A stretch of 36,935 bases of DNA from Welwitschia mirabilis (lineage: Eukaryota; Gnetophyta; Gnetopsida; Welwitschiales). The stretch lies in the NCBI GenBank assembly GCA_051453625.1, contig JBOZIK010000001.1:53528647-53565581 (forward strand), given 5' to 3'. Under the pieces are notes generated by a model. That model was not told the DNA's origin. It made no database searches and saw nothing but the letters and a program-made list of their open reading frames with translations. Positions within the stretch are counted from its first letter, which is position 1. Every line of letters starts with the position of its first letter. Position numbers and translations under genes: made by a program. Shown here piece after piece: positions 11,505 through 21,819 of the stretch.

Positions 11505-14250
11505 ACCATAATGCAAATATTTAGTTGGAATTCTGAAGACTGTGATAACCCCTTAAGAATTGAAATCCTTAAAATGTGGTATTAGGGAAAAAAAATTATA
11601 ATTTGGTTTTTATTTTTAAAATAAAATTCTTAGCTTTATGATAAAATTCTTCATAATGACTTTTCTATGAAATTTTCTTATTATAAATTCCTTGTTGGAA
11701 TTTAATACAACTTTAGAATAATTAGTTTAGTATTAGTAATAAATTTTCATATGGAAAAAATTTTGTTAGGTTTAGCTAATGTCTAACTATTTATCATCCA
11801 TGAAAAAAAAAAATCTTTAGAACTTCTTATATTAAAAGATTTCAATATTTTCTAATCATGTTTTCTTGTTAGTGATTTTAATGCTCTTATTTATGAATAC
11901 AAAAAAAAAAGAGTGGGAATTTTTAATTTTCCAAAAGAAATAAAAACTTTTATAAGAGGTATTTAAGATTAGGGCTTGATAGAAACTCTAATGAGAAATT
12001 TTACTTATCCATTAGGTAACATAAAATCTAGTTTGAATTTAAGTATTAAAAAGTTACAAAGATTTCTTGTGAATGCATCTTAGCTTTTGGCTAATCAAAC
12101 TATTACTTGTTTTAGATTAGCTTAGCAGAATATTCATTTTTAAACCCAAATTCATTGAAATAAACACCAGATTTTTGGATAGATGAGTAGTTGATTTTAG
12201 TTTTCTCGTTTGAAGCAAAATTTAAGAATAATGAAAGATTAAAGCTAAGGATGTATAAAAATTTTAGTTATAACAAAAGTTAATTAATGTTAAAGAACAT
12301 TTAAAATCTTAGCATATATGTCATAACTAAATTGAGAAGATTAAAACAATGATTTAATTCATCAAATTTGATAGCTTTAAGAAGAAATATGAAAAGTTAG
12401 ATTGATAAATAATTTAAAAAATCAAGAAAAAACTTGCTTTGACATCTGTATTTTTTTCAAGAATGGAAGTGATATTAATAGTTTTAATTGAAAAAGTAGA
12501 TTAAAGAAGCTATTAAAAATTATAAATTTTTTCCAATATATGCTAAGAAGGGGAAAATCTCTAGTTTGATTCGTCATCTTAAAAATGAATAAGATCAATA
12601 TCTTTATGATAATAATAATAATATGTGTAACATCATTTTAAAATGTTACAAGAATTTATTAGCAAGTCTATGCAAAAAAAGGATCACATTAGTAAGTTTA
12701 TTTCTCCTATGGAGGTGTCATAGAAAGAAAACATATAATATTAAAGCGATCAAGAAAAATTAATTTAAAATAAAACCTAATAAACCTCTAGTAGCAAGTG
12801 GTTTTCCTGCTTTTTTAAAAATAGTAGTGGGGGATTGTTAAGGATGATATTTTAGTTTTCTTTTAGAGTTTTGGAATTCAAAACAAATTTTAAAGGATTT
12901 TACTTTTATTTATATAACTTTAATTTAGAAAAACATATATGATGATAATATATCATATTTTTTTACCAATAAGCTTATGTAATGTTATCTAAAAAGTAAT
13001 GTTAAAAGTTCCTATTAGAATATTTTTTTACCAATAAGCTTATGTAATGTTATCTAAAAAGTAATGTTAAAAGTTCCTATTAGAAGATTTAAAAATATTT
13101 TTTCTAGTTTTTAATCAAGTAATTTTGGTTTATGAGATCCTTTTCTTGGCTAGTAAAAAGGAAAATAAGCCTAATATGAAATTAGAATGGATTTGGAAAA
13201 ATGTGTATGATAGAGTGCATTAGCACTTTTTGAAAGTGGCAACTAAAAATTTTGATCTTTTTAATGATAGTAGAAATTATTAAAATCTTGTTATACCTTT
13301 TTATATCTTTTTATTATGGATATTTTAATAGTAAAAATGGTATTTAGTAAGGTGATAGATTATCACTACCTGTTCTTCTTCCTCCTCCTTTGTCTTTTCT
13401 TTTTTTTCAGAATTCTTAAAATTTTGGAAAAAATGATTGATAAGGCTTAAAGGGATAAATATTTGACATGTATTGAAGTTATAAAAGGTATTCCTAATTT
13501 AGCTCATCTTTAATTTGTGGATGACACTATTGTATTTTGTATAAAGGAAACAAAGAATTTTGAAAGTATGTGAGATATGTTGAAAATTATTCCTAGAGTT
13601 TTTGATTTAAGTATTAATCTTCAAAAAAAAATGTGGCTAATACTATTAACATGGACTAAATGCAAATTTACAAAAATTCAAGGAATTTTACATTACGCAA
13701 CTTATGGTTTACCTAGAAAATATTTAGGTATTTCTCTTTTCACAATGAGAGTGGAGAAAGAATCATGATGTTTTCAACATTATGGCAAAATCATTAGCAA
13801 GATGAAATGGAAAATTTATTTATGTAATAGAAATCTTAGCTCATCTAAAGTTGCCTTCAATCCTTATTAATTTATTTGATGTCTTGTATAAACTTTGAAG
13901 AAACAAGTTCTTTATGAAAAAGCACTAATGGTGAGAAGTACATTTATTTGAAAAATTAGGATTCTTTATGTAAATCATGGGACAAAGATTGTTTAATTTT
14001 AAAAATCTTCATGCTTTAAATATTTTCCTCATTGCTAATATAGTTATAAAGAATGAAGAGCAAATTTAGTTGTTCAAGGCTAAATATTGAAATCAAATTC
14101 CTAAAATTTCCTTAAGGGTCCACATATTATAAGAGGCTTTGCAATTTGAAATGGTTTGTAAAAATTAAGAAATTGATCAAAGAATTATATGTATCCATAT
14201 ATTTATGAAAATTTGACATAGCAAGACAAACATAATTTCAAATCTTCGAA
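11505..14250 (+). pseudogene. Plant L1-like LINE ORF2: endonuclease and reverse transcriptase, decayed
   Basis: Near 11523 the frame reads SWNSEDCDNPLRIEILKMW, the start of a LINE APE-type endonuclease ('SWN-x-RG-x-NNP-x-K'). The endonuclease 'GDFN' motif survives as SDFNA at 11871, and an endonuclease end like 'QRFLVNAS' lies near 12060. Reverse transcriptase pieces follow: SGFPAFLK (~12800, from 'GPDGFPA'), YDRVH (~13208-13222), GDRLSLP (~13350, from 'QGDPLSP'), then the catalytic box FVDD at 13514-13525 in LAHL-stop-FVDDTIVF, and LPRKYLGISL (~13710). Many stops and frameshifts make it inactive. A perfect 65-bp tandem duplication interrupts it. The 3' end is not defined. Confidence 0.65.
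12956..13085. repeat. Perfect 65-bp tandem duplication
   Basis: 12956-13020 and 13021-13085 are identical over 65 bases although they lie inside a heavily decayed LINE. The duplication is therefore much younger than the element, or is an assembly error. Confidence 0.9.
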
Positions 14251-14710
14251 ATCTTATACTACTCTTTAGCGTTATCCTCTAGAGAAGGGAGTAATTACGC
14301 TGAAAAACTTAAAATTAGCCCCAAGCTACGCCTTTTCTTCTTTAGGCACAATTAAATAGTTTAGCTGTTCCTCTTTTGAAAATGTGGTTAGGCAATTTGG
14401 AATCACTGTTACTTTTGCAAAGTTGGAAACAAATCCTTTACATATTGGTTTGTTTATTATTTCTTAAATCCTTTACATATTGGTTTGTTTATTATTTCTT
14501 TTGAGTTCTTTATTGTCTGTGGTTGGATGTCAACATGAACCAAGGATTTAAAAATTTAACTACTAAGGTTCAAACCTTACTAATTAGTTTGGAGATTGCA
14601 TACAAAGCATACGAGTGTTCGACATTCAAGTTTCAATTTACATTCATCATTCGTGTTTTTATTTTATGAGGAAAAAGGCTGGCTACATTGTTTCGGTCCG
14701 AAAAATTCAA
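14251..14710. other. Non-coding stretch downstream of actin
   Basis: No gene was recognised. Base composition changes here from AT-rich repeat DNA to the GC-richer actin island. It contains the 35-bp duplication and probably the cleavage region of the actin transcript. Confidence 0.35.
14431..14500. repeat. Perfect 35-bp tandem duplication
   Basis: 14431-14465 and 14466-14500 are identical. This is the same kind of short recent duplication as at 12956-13085. Confidence 0.9.
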
Positions 14711-14716
14711 TTTATT
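14711..14716 (-). terminator. Candidate polyadenylation signal of actin
   Basis: AATAAA on the minus strand, about 196 bases after the actin stop codon and followed by a T/A-rich stretch. The distance is normal for a plant 3' UTR. Plant signals are loose, so this is plausible but unproven. Confidence 0.45.
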
Positions 14717-14911
14717 ACAGATAAAATTGCGGGGACGGAGCACATTCCTGAAACAAGTGCGGTGAAGTTAGTGGACACCGTAGGAGCGTCAACCAATCAA
14801 ATACAATCTTCGCACTCAGTAAATAACCACAACTTAGCGCAGAGAAGTTAAATAATGATAAATAGGGATCAGAAATAGCGAGAGAAAAACGAGAAGCGAG
14901 CTGAGAACTCT

Positions 14912-16161
14912 TCAGAAGCATTTTCTGTGAACGATTGCAGGCCCGGATTCATCAAACTCAGCCTTGGAAATCCACATCTGCAACATCCAAACATGACATG
15001 AAATAAGAAAAATACATCGTCGACAAACATTACAGAAAAGAGAAAGAGAGACAGAGAGAGAATCAAACAAAGAAAGGAAGAAAGAGAGAGCACCTGCTGG
15101 AATGTCGAGAGAGAAGCGAGGATAGAGCCACCGATCCAGACGGAGTACTTGCGCTCGGGCGGAGCAACGATCTTGATCTTCATGGAAGGGGGTGCGAGCG
15201 CCGTGATCTCCTTACTCATCCGATCAGAAATGCCCGGAAACATCGTGGTTCCGCCACTGAGCACAACATTTCCGTAAAGATCCTTCCTGATATCCACATC
15301 GCACTTCATAATCGAATTATAAGTCGTCTCGTGGATACCCGCGGCCTCCATGCCGATGAGCGACGGCTGGAACAGCACCTCGGGGCAGCGGAATCGCTCT
15401 GCACCAATGGTAATGATCTGTCCGTCTGGCAGCTCATAGCTCTTATCGATCGACGAACTGCTCTTTGCTGTCTCCAACTCCTGCTCGAAATCCACCGCCA
15501 CATACGCCAGCTTTTCCTTGACGTCCCTTACAATTTCGCGCTCCGCAGAGGTGGTGAACGAGTACCCGCGCTCCGTCAAAATCTTCATAAGATAGTCGGT
15601 AAGATCGCGCCCTGCAAGATCCAGTCGCAGAATCGCGTGCGGCAGCGAGTACCCTTCATAAATGGGCACTGTGTGGCTCACTCCGTCGCCGGAGTCGAGC
15701 ACGATTCCAGTGGTACGGCCACTGGCGTACAGGGAGAGCACCGCCTGAATGGCAACATACATAGCGGGCACATTGAATGTCTCGAACATGATCTGCGTCA
15801 TCTTCTCGCGGTTCGCTTTGGGGTTTAGCGGCGCTTCCGTTAGCAGAATCGGGTGCTCCTCCGGCGCGACTCGAAGCTCATTGTAGAAAGTGTGGTGCCA
15901 GATCTTCTCCATGTCGTCCCAATTGGTAACGATTCCGTGCTCGATGGGATACTTGAGGGTAAGGATTCCTCGCTTCGATTGCGCTTCGTCCCCAACGTAG
16001 GCGTCCTTCTGGCCCATTCCGACCATGACTCCGGTATGCCGCGGTCGACCCAATATACTCGGAAACACCGCGCGAGGCGCATCGTCGCCCGCGAAGCCGG
16101 CCTTGACCATTCCCGTGCCGTTGTCGCAGACCAAGGGCTGGATGTCCTCTCCTTCCGCCAT
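14912..16161 (-). CDS. ACT: Actin, two coding exons (join 14912-14977, 15094-16161)
   Basis: Actin is the ATP-binding subunit of microfilaments in cytoplasm and nucleus. Exon 1 runs from ATG at 16161 ([17 protein letters not shown]) for 356 codons. Exon 2 adds 21 codons ([12 protein letters not shown] ... HRKCF) and a stop, giving 377 residues, the usual plant length. Visible landmarks are the phosphate-1 loop [11 protein letters not shown], the DNase-loop stretch [13 protein letters not shown], the phosphate-2 loop [12 protein letters not shown], the adenosine contact [11 protein letters not shown] and [15 protein letters not shown] before the intron. No damage is seen. The introns usual in plant actins near codons 20 and 152 are absent; only the codon-356 intron remains. 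TDYLMK and LIGMEAAG differ from the common angiosperm forms. The exon is far more GC-rich than the surroundings. Confidence 0.95.
14978..15093 (-). other. Actin intron at codon 356/357
   Basis: The donor is CAG|GTGCTC at 15094/15093 and the acceptor is TTGCAG|ATG at 14978/14977. The length is 116 bases, phase 0, between Gln356 and Met357. This is the conserved 3'-most intron position of plant actins. Splicing restores the invariant C-terminus ending HRKCF, whereas reading through gives an unrelated tail. Confidence 0.93.
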
Positions 16162-16290
16162 CGTTGAGCTTCGCAGTTGCAGAGACACGCAGAGGCAGAT
16201 TCAGAGAAAGCAAGAGACGGACGAGATGTCTGAATGAACGCGGTTTCTCTGCGCTCTCGACCCGCCTCTCTTTAAATGAGTGGTTACTTC
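16162..16290 (-). promoter_or_regulatory. Candidate actin 5' UTR and core promoter
   Basis: On the minus strand, CATTTAAAGAGAGGCGGG (TTTAAA at about 16271-16276) is a TATA-like box about 110 bases before the ATG. A CT-rich leader follows. Alternatively, plant actins often have a leader intron ending about ten bases before the ATG. Here CTGCGAAG|CTCAACG-ATG after a pyrimidine-rich stretch could be such an acceptor, which would move the promoter further upstream into the GC-richer 16300-16850 region. The sequence does not decide between them. Confidence 0.4.
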
Positions 16291-17175
16291 GTATGACAAC
16301 TCAATTTTGCAATAAGAGGAAGGATTGCGATTCTGGTAGGCAGTTTTATGGAGGTATCTATGCGTGCTACCTCTCGGTCATCGTTGCTTGTCGCCCATGT
16401 TAAGCGCTTCGTGGCCGCCATGTGAACGCTGGAAAGTTGGATGTTTGCGTATGATTTTAACGAATGTGAACGGGCGTTCGGTGTGCGTTGTTTTTCGTTG
16501 GAAAGGTGGGCGATCGCGCTGCGTTGCGCGGCAGAGTGCAGAGTTTACTTTTCAGGGAGGGCACATGTGGCCACGTTACGGACTTCTGCAACAAAATTCG
16601 AGGGCGATTGACTCCGTAGAAATCGTATGACATTTGAATGCTTACTGCTATTGTTGTTAAGGGGGTCGGAGGCTCACATGGACGTGTGGCTCACGACTTT
16701 CCAGTGTGAGCAACCGGAAGTGGTGTACATGATTTCCTCTTTCGATTTTTTATTCGATCGCCAAGAAACGACAACGACGTTCCTATTTCCTCACGCTACG
16801 CGTTGATGTGATCGGAAGACAAAAGATAACAGGAGATGCCGTTTTTGCTTTGACCATGTCTTTTTTGTAGCTTGAATACCAAGCACCACTGGAGGAAAAA
16901 AAAAGAAAAAAAAGAAAAACAAGGGAGCATGTGAGAGTTCCCTTCATTTTGTATTAACAAACCCATTGGGCCAAGAGGCCTGAATAACTTTGGTAAATCC
17001 AATTTGCAATAGTTCTATGTTTCTAACTTTGAGTAACTTAGAACAATTTTGGTAAATTTAGTACTGAGATGAATGATAACTTTAGTAAATTTGGTATTAA
17101 GATGAGCTAGATTAAAGAATTAAAACATTATGATTTTTATTAAAAATTATAATTTTTAATTGAAAATGTAAACAT
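16291..17175. other. GC-richer upstream region of actin, then AT-rich flank
   Basis: Up to about 16850 the sequence keeps many CpG and GC-rich words, unlike all other non-coding DNA in the window. It is probably promoter or leader-intron sequence of actin. No convincing protein frame was found. After about 16900 it returns to AT-rich sequence without recognisable features. Confidence 0.45.
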
Positions 17176-17187
17176 AACTATTCACAA

Positions 17188-17413
17188 GAAAGGCAAGGGC
17201 CTTAGTTTATTGGTTAAATCTAGTGAGTGGTTTTCTTGTGGTCAGGTGTTCAAATCCTCATAAGAAACCAAGGGGTGTTTGGAAAGCCCTAACCACATCC
17301 TCCATCTCTTCGTGATAGTGGGTATGGACATGGCCCTACAAATGTCTCCCTATGCTTCCCTGTAGTACTGAGAGTTTCAATCTCTTTCAAAAAAAGAAAA
17401 AAAGACAAACAAC
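17188..17413 (+). mobile_element. tRNA-derived SINE with target-site duplication
   Basis: The 5' part contains a Pol III box A-like stretch (GGGCCTTAGTTTATTGG, about 17197-17213) and a box B-like stretch (GTGTTCAAATCC, 17246-17257) at tRNA-like spacing. The ~225-bp body ends in an A-rich tail (about 17390-17404). It is flanked by a near-perfect duplication: AACTATTCACAA at 17176-17187 and AACTACTCACAA at 17414-17425. The promoter boxes, A-tail and target duplication together make a SINE well supported. It inserted about 1 kb upstream of the actin start codon, in opposite orientation. Confidence 0.8.
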
Positions 17414-17428
17414 AACTACTCACAAAAA

Positions 17429-19707
17429 CATAACATATAAGATTTAATAATGCAAGAAACAGGAACCATAGCTACACTTTTGCAATAGGAATTTCTATTC
17501 TCAATTCAAGCAAACTTGGTCTCTCATTGTTTTTGGAATACAAAGCCCTAGCTAGCCAAGAAGGAATGGACAATTTTTACGACTGTTGTTTAACAAACCA
17601 TCAATCAAAGATCAAAGTCCAAGAGCTCTTGTAGACCTATTAATAGTCTTAGATGCAAGCATGAGAAAGTTTAGGACAAGGGCTAGCTTGGTGAAGTGAG
17701 ACATGAAATTTTTAATATGGATCTTGTTCTTGCAAATTGTCTCTCCATTGTTATGTTTGCCTTCTTGGCAAAAACATTGACATCTATCAATTGAGTGAGT
17801 TGTGAATTATAAAGAACTATGAATTAAGGAATAGATTGATTGACATAGATAGAATGAGCTAAAAGTGCACAAGGTTTAAACAAAGAAGCCAAATCCTGGC
17901 AAGATTAGAGGGTCCAAATCCCATTTTTTAGATCATGTTCCTTCCAACAATTAAGACTCTAAAGTAGTCATAAAAAAATATTCCTAACTCTAAAGTGGTC
18001 ATAAAAAAAATTATTTTAAAGGAACACGTTTAATGAAAGACAACAAAACAAGAAAATGTCATATCCATTTATTGATTTTCTTAGGCTTTTAATGCGAGAT
18101 CCATTTCTTGATTTTCTTAGGATTTTACAAATTCTTTCTTTTTTTGAGCACTTCCTTTTAAAAATTGATCTATGATATCTTTACAATCATCAATTTGCTC
18201 TATGTTCATGCCAAGATTAGACATATGATAAAGAATAAAACAATTTAGGGCTTTGTTTATAGAAAAGAGTGTCATTTAGTTTTTGTTGTCTTTAAAAGTT
18301 ATTCATTATTTATTGCATCCATTTTCAAGAGCTTTATGTGCTAGTTATGATGGTTATAGGGTACTAGATGCAACATTTAAGGCTTATTGTTTAAAATTCT
18401 AGGTAATTAAGGAATCTCTTTTAGTTTTAAATAGACTATAGCAAATAGAAGGTTTTGTTGTAATTATACCATTTCAGTCTAAATGAAGAAGAAGAAAATT
18501 ATTAAGGAATCCTCAAAACGTTTCATAAAAGCAATATCTTTGGGTATTAAAAATGAAAGAAGAATCAATCTAGAGAAAATGGCCTTTAGATTCCTCTTAA
18601 CTACTTATAGATCTATAGTTTTAGTAGGTAAAATTAAGAAACATCATGATAGCTATGGCATTAGTCCATGTTTAGATCAATTTCCCTAGAATATGAATAT
18701 TTTTTCTTGTAGAATTTCTAAATAAGGCCTATAATTTAACTTAAAGTATCTTCATGAAGCTTGATTAGTTCCTATGATATGCACTTTAAGTTGATTAAAG
18801 TATGTTACTAATTTTTAAATAATTTCTAAAGGAAATATATCTCTCAGAATTTTGATCCTTAGTCACATTGATTTTCATTCTCATTTGTATCTATGTTGTT
18901 GGCTTTTGCTTCCATTATCAAAAGATAAACAAATTTTTCATCAAAATGTTATTAGCTTGTGCTTGATTACTATAAGAAAAACAACCTATATCACTATCAT
19001 ATTGTCAATATTAACGCCTTTTATGCACTCCAACATAGTCATAGGGCATAATCCACCACATTTTTAGTGCCTTAATCATTGGAGCTCACTCCTCCTGTCT
19101 TACTAGTCATAGGGGTATTCTCATCGATTCTTATTATTCATCATAATGGCTTATATATAAGACTTATGTTTATATCCATGATCATTCTCATATCCATCAT
19201 CATTCACCTTTCAATCATCTTAGTGATTGGTTCATCTCATTATGAACCAATATCATAACTTAGGAGTCAAGCAGATTACCTTCATTTCCTCTAAGTCATT
19301 TAGTACAATAAATGCTACCTATTCCAAGGGAGATGTGGAACCTCTCTCCTTGGTTACTGCTAGATTTACTCTCTAATTGCCAAAGGCTCATGTTAGATTT
19401 TCTTACTAAATAGAATAGCATCATCTAATAGTTCAAGTTTAACTTATGAGTATGGATAATCATCACAAGTGTCCCTCTCTTAATCTAGTAGTTACTAATT
19501 TAACATGGTTATTATCTTTAAGAAAGAAAAATGTTTTCAGAGTCAAGACAAGATAATTAGAACTTGTTCCATAATACAAGATTCTACTAAGGTTTGTATG
19601 CCCACCATCGTTATGCACCAAGGGGGATGTAAAAACCGTAGTGAAACCCTAATGGGGTGCTTGCCTTTAAAGGAAGCTCCTCATTGTAATAAGTGAAATG
19701 GTGGAAC
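17429..19707. other. Old AT-rich DNA without recognisable genes
   Basis: Short frames exist but none shows a known motif. Two short direct repeats are visible: 'actctaaagt(a/g)gtcataaaaaaa' at about 17951-18009 and 'atccattt-ttgattttcttagg' at about 18063-18123. The sequence next to 19707 is the left flank of the LTR array. Confidence 0.35.
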
Positions 19708-19903
19708 TGATATAGCATGAGACCCAAAATAAAGACTTGCAAAGAAAAAGAAGGAGAGGAAGAAGGTCTAAGAATAAAGCCATATGTTAAACATGAGGTT
19801 GACACTTTATTTATAATGAGATTTGGATTGCAATAATAGAAAATGTTATAATATAAAAGACAAAAAAATGGACTTGAAATTTATCTGATTTTCAACTACA
19901 ACA
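19708..19903 (-). repeat. LTR-A (3'-most LTR of the array)
   Basis: 196 bp. The minus strand starts TGTTGTAGTTGAAAA and ends CTATATCA. A TATA-like word TATAAATAAAG lies on the minus strand at about 19815-19805, as expected for an LTR promoter. The left flank is GGAAC. Confidence 0.65.
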
Positions 19904-20237
19904 TCGTCCCACCTCAACTCTGAAATTTTTTGTAATTTCAAAGTTTTAAGCACATACTCCCCTCAAAAAAAAGCACTTGACAAACACTTCACATCAAAGT
20001 CACTTCATTTAACATGTCGCATTAATATCTCTTCACATGATGTGGTTTTAGACTAGTCACATTTCCAATATCACTTCCATGATGTAGATTTCAACTTGTT
20101 GCATTAGCTTAACTTATTTTGCATTTGCAAGTTTTTATGCTAGGTGCACCTAACTACAAACTCCACATTTATGTAGAGGCTTATAATTTGGCTGCACCCA
20201 ATTACACAGTTCACATTTTTGCAATACCCAGACTTTC

Positions 20238-20593
20238 TCATTTAGGCATTCTCATTTTCATTCTCTGAAAAGAGTGAATGTAGTTATGGTGGTCGAGTTC
20301 CATGGTGAGTGATCTGCTAATAAAGACCACAAATTCATTTGCATGATCCTCTACAGGAGTAGATGCAGACAATGCATGTGCAAAATCTTCAAAAGCATTA
20401 AAAGAAGAAGAAGAAGCAATAGAAGGTAAAGATGCAAAAGGGAAAAGGAAACAGATGATGATGGAGCTGAAGCACTTTTAGATGAAAAGGGCATCATTGT
20501 TGGACTCTCAGTGGCTATCACAGGTGCTTGGACAACACATAAGGTGATTATTGCTAGGGCAATGACAAAGAACAAATGTGTTGATGTGGCCAT
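20238..20593 (-). pseudogene. Captured secreted-peptide ORF, copy 1 (frameshifted)
   Basis: The frame opens with MATSTHLFFVIALAIITLCV then VQAP, a typical secretory signal peptide (polar start, hydrophobic core, small residues at the cleavage region). It is followed by a Ser/Ala/Pro-rich stretch (ESPTMMPFSSKSASAPSSS). Near 20434 one base is missing relative to copy 2. Without it the frame becomes Leu-rich; in the shifted frame it stays open to a stop at 20238 and matches copy 2 to the end (RMKMRMPK). The start context AAAAAAATGGCC after a CT-rich leader looks like a host mRNA start. The architecture recalls plant arabinogalactan peptides, but that assignment is a guess. No retroviral motif is present. 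Confidence 0.5.
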
Positions 20594-20746
20594 TTTTTTT
20601 GTCTTTTTGTCTTTCATTTTCTGCCAATGATTTCCTCCTTTGAAAGATGTGTTTGGAAGAAAGAGAATGAGGAGAGGAATGAATAGGTAATGCAACAAGA
20701 GAACCAATACCTTGAGGTTGGCTTGGTAGGCTAGAGCTTCAGGCTA

Positions 20747-20760
20747 GGCTCTGCTATCAC
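20747..20760 (-). promoter_or_regulatory. Degraded tRNA-Met primer-binding site of the LTR-A/LTR-B unit
   Basis: The minus strand reads GTGATAGCAGAGCC, three bases inside LTR-B. It matches the initiator tRNA-Met site TGGTATCAGAGCC with a few changes. Confidence 0.5.
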
Positions 20761-20762
20761 TT

Positions 20763-20956
20763 TAATATAGTGGTGGGCCCAAAATAAAGAGTTATGGAGA
20801 AAATGAAGAAGAAGGAGAGGTCTGAGAATAAGTCGTATGTCAAATATGAAATTGACACTTTACTTATAATGAGATTTCGATTACAATAACAGAAAATGTT
20901 ATAACAGAAGAGACAAAAAATTGGGCTTGAAATTTATCAAACTTTCAGCTACAACA
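20763..20956 (-). repeat. LTR-B (shared middle LTR)
   Basis: 194 bp, similar to LTR-A and LTR-C by eye. The terminal plus-strand TGATATAG is changed to TAATATAG. The TATA-like word reads TATAAGTAAAG (about 20867-20857). It serves as 3' LTR of one unit and 5' LTR of the next. Confidence 0.65.
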
Positions 20957-21266
20957 TTGCACCACCTCAACTCTGAAATTTTTTGCAGTTTCAAAGTTGT
21001 GAGCACATACTCCCCCTCAAAACAAAGCACTAGAAAAACACTTGATGTCAAAGTCAATTTGCTTAATACTTTGTATTAATATCCCTTTGCATGATGTGCA
21101 TTTATACTGGTCACATTCCTGATATCACTTTTCATTATGCAGATTTCAACCTGTTGCACTAGCTTAACTCACTTCATACTGTGCAGATTTTTATGATGGG
21201 TGCACTCAGCTATACACTTCATGTTTATGCAGAGGTTTATAGGCTTGCTGCATTTAGCTACACATT

Positions 21267-21653
21267 TCACATTTTTACAACACCCAGACTTTTTCGTTTA
21301 GGCATTCTCATTTTCATTCTCAGAAAAGAATGCATGTAGTTACAGTGGCCAAGGGCTATGATGAGTGATTTGTGGATAAAGATCATAGTACCATTTGTAG
21401 GATACTTTGCAGGAGTAGATGCAGATGGAAAATGTGCAGAATCTTTGGGAGCATTGGAACAAGAATAAAAAGAAGCAACAAAAGGTAAAGATGTTAAAAG
21501 GGAAAAGAAGACAGATGGTAATGGAGTCCAAGCACTTTCATATGGTAAAAGCATCATTGCTGGGCTCTCAGTGGGTGTTGCAAGCGCTTGGACAACACAT
21601 AAGGTAATTATTGCTATGGCAATGACGAAGAACAAATGTGTTGATGTGGCCAT
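21267..21653 (-). CDS. Captured secreted-peptide ORF, copy 2 (open, 128 aa)
   Basis: Starts MATSTHLFFVIAIAIITLCV, nearly identical to copy 1 over the signal peptide. It continues TPTESPAMMLLP and a Ser/Pro-rich part with NAPKDSAHFPSASTPAKYP, and ends at 21267. It is open throughout. Where copy 1 stops after RMKMRMPK (TGA), this copy has CGA and reads on for ten residues to GVVKM. It lies inside the retroelement internal region about 150 bases after the primer site, in the same direction as LTR transcription. It could be a captured and possibly expressed secreted peptide, or a decaying passenger. The family is unrecognised; arabinogalactan-peptide-like is one possibility. Confidence 0.45.
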   Translation of the reverse strand: MATSTHLFFVIAIAIITLCVVQALATPTESPAMMLLPYESAWTPLPSVFFSLLTSLPFVASFYSCSNAPKDSAHFPSASTPAKYPTNGTMIFIHKSLIIALGHCNYMHSFLRMKMRMPKRKSLGVVKM

Positions 21654-21802
21654 TTTTTTGTCTTTCTATCTTTCCTTTTTTGTAAATGCCTTCCTCCTTT
21701 GAAAGATGGCTTTGGAAGGAAGAGGATGAGGAGAGAAATGAGTGAGCAACGTAATAGAGGGCCAAGACCATGAGGTTGACTTTTAGGCCAGAGCTTCAAT
21801 CT

Positions 21803-21816
21803 GGGCTCTAATACCA
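21803..21816 (-). promoter_or_regulatory. tRNA-Met primer-binding site of the LTR-B/LTR-C unit
   Basis: The minus strand reads TGGTATTAGAGCCC, three bases inside LTR-C. It has one transition from the initiator tRNA-Met complement TGGTATCAGAGCC that is standard for plant Copia elements. Confidence 0.7.
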
Positions 21817-21819
21817 CTT

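Noticed and set aside
15306-16237. Several open frames antisense to or overlapping actin on both strands
   Set aside because: They are shadows of the GC-rich actin exon and have no motifs of their own.
18483-18689. 68-codon Lys-rich plus-strand frame
   Set aside because: Starts in A-rich DNA and shows no motif; not supported as a gene.
20951-21020. CTCCCCCTC at 21010-21018 as polypurine tract with a longer (247-bp) LTR
   Set aside because: LTR-C loses similarity at 22016, and the minus-strand TGTTGT start there gives consistent 194-196-bp LTRs in all three copies; the G-rich word lies 50 bases upstream of that start.
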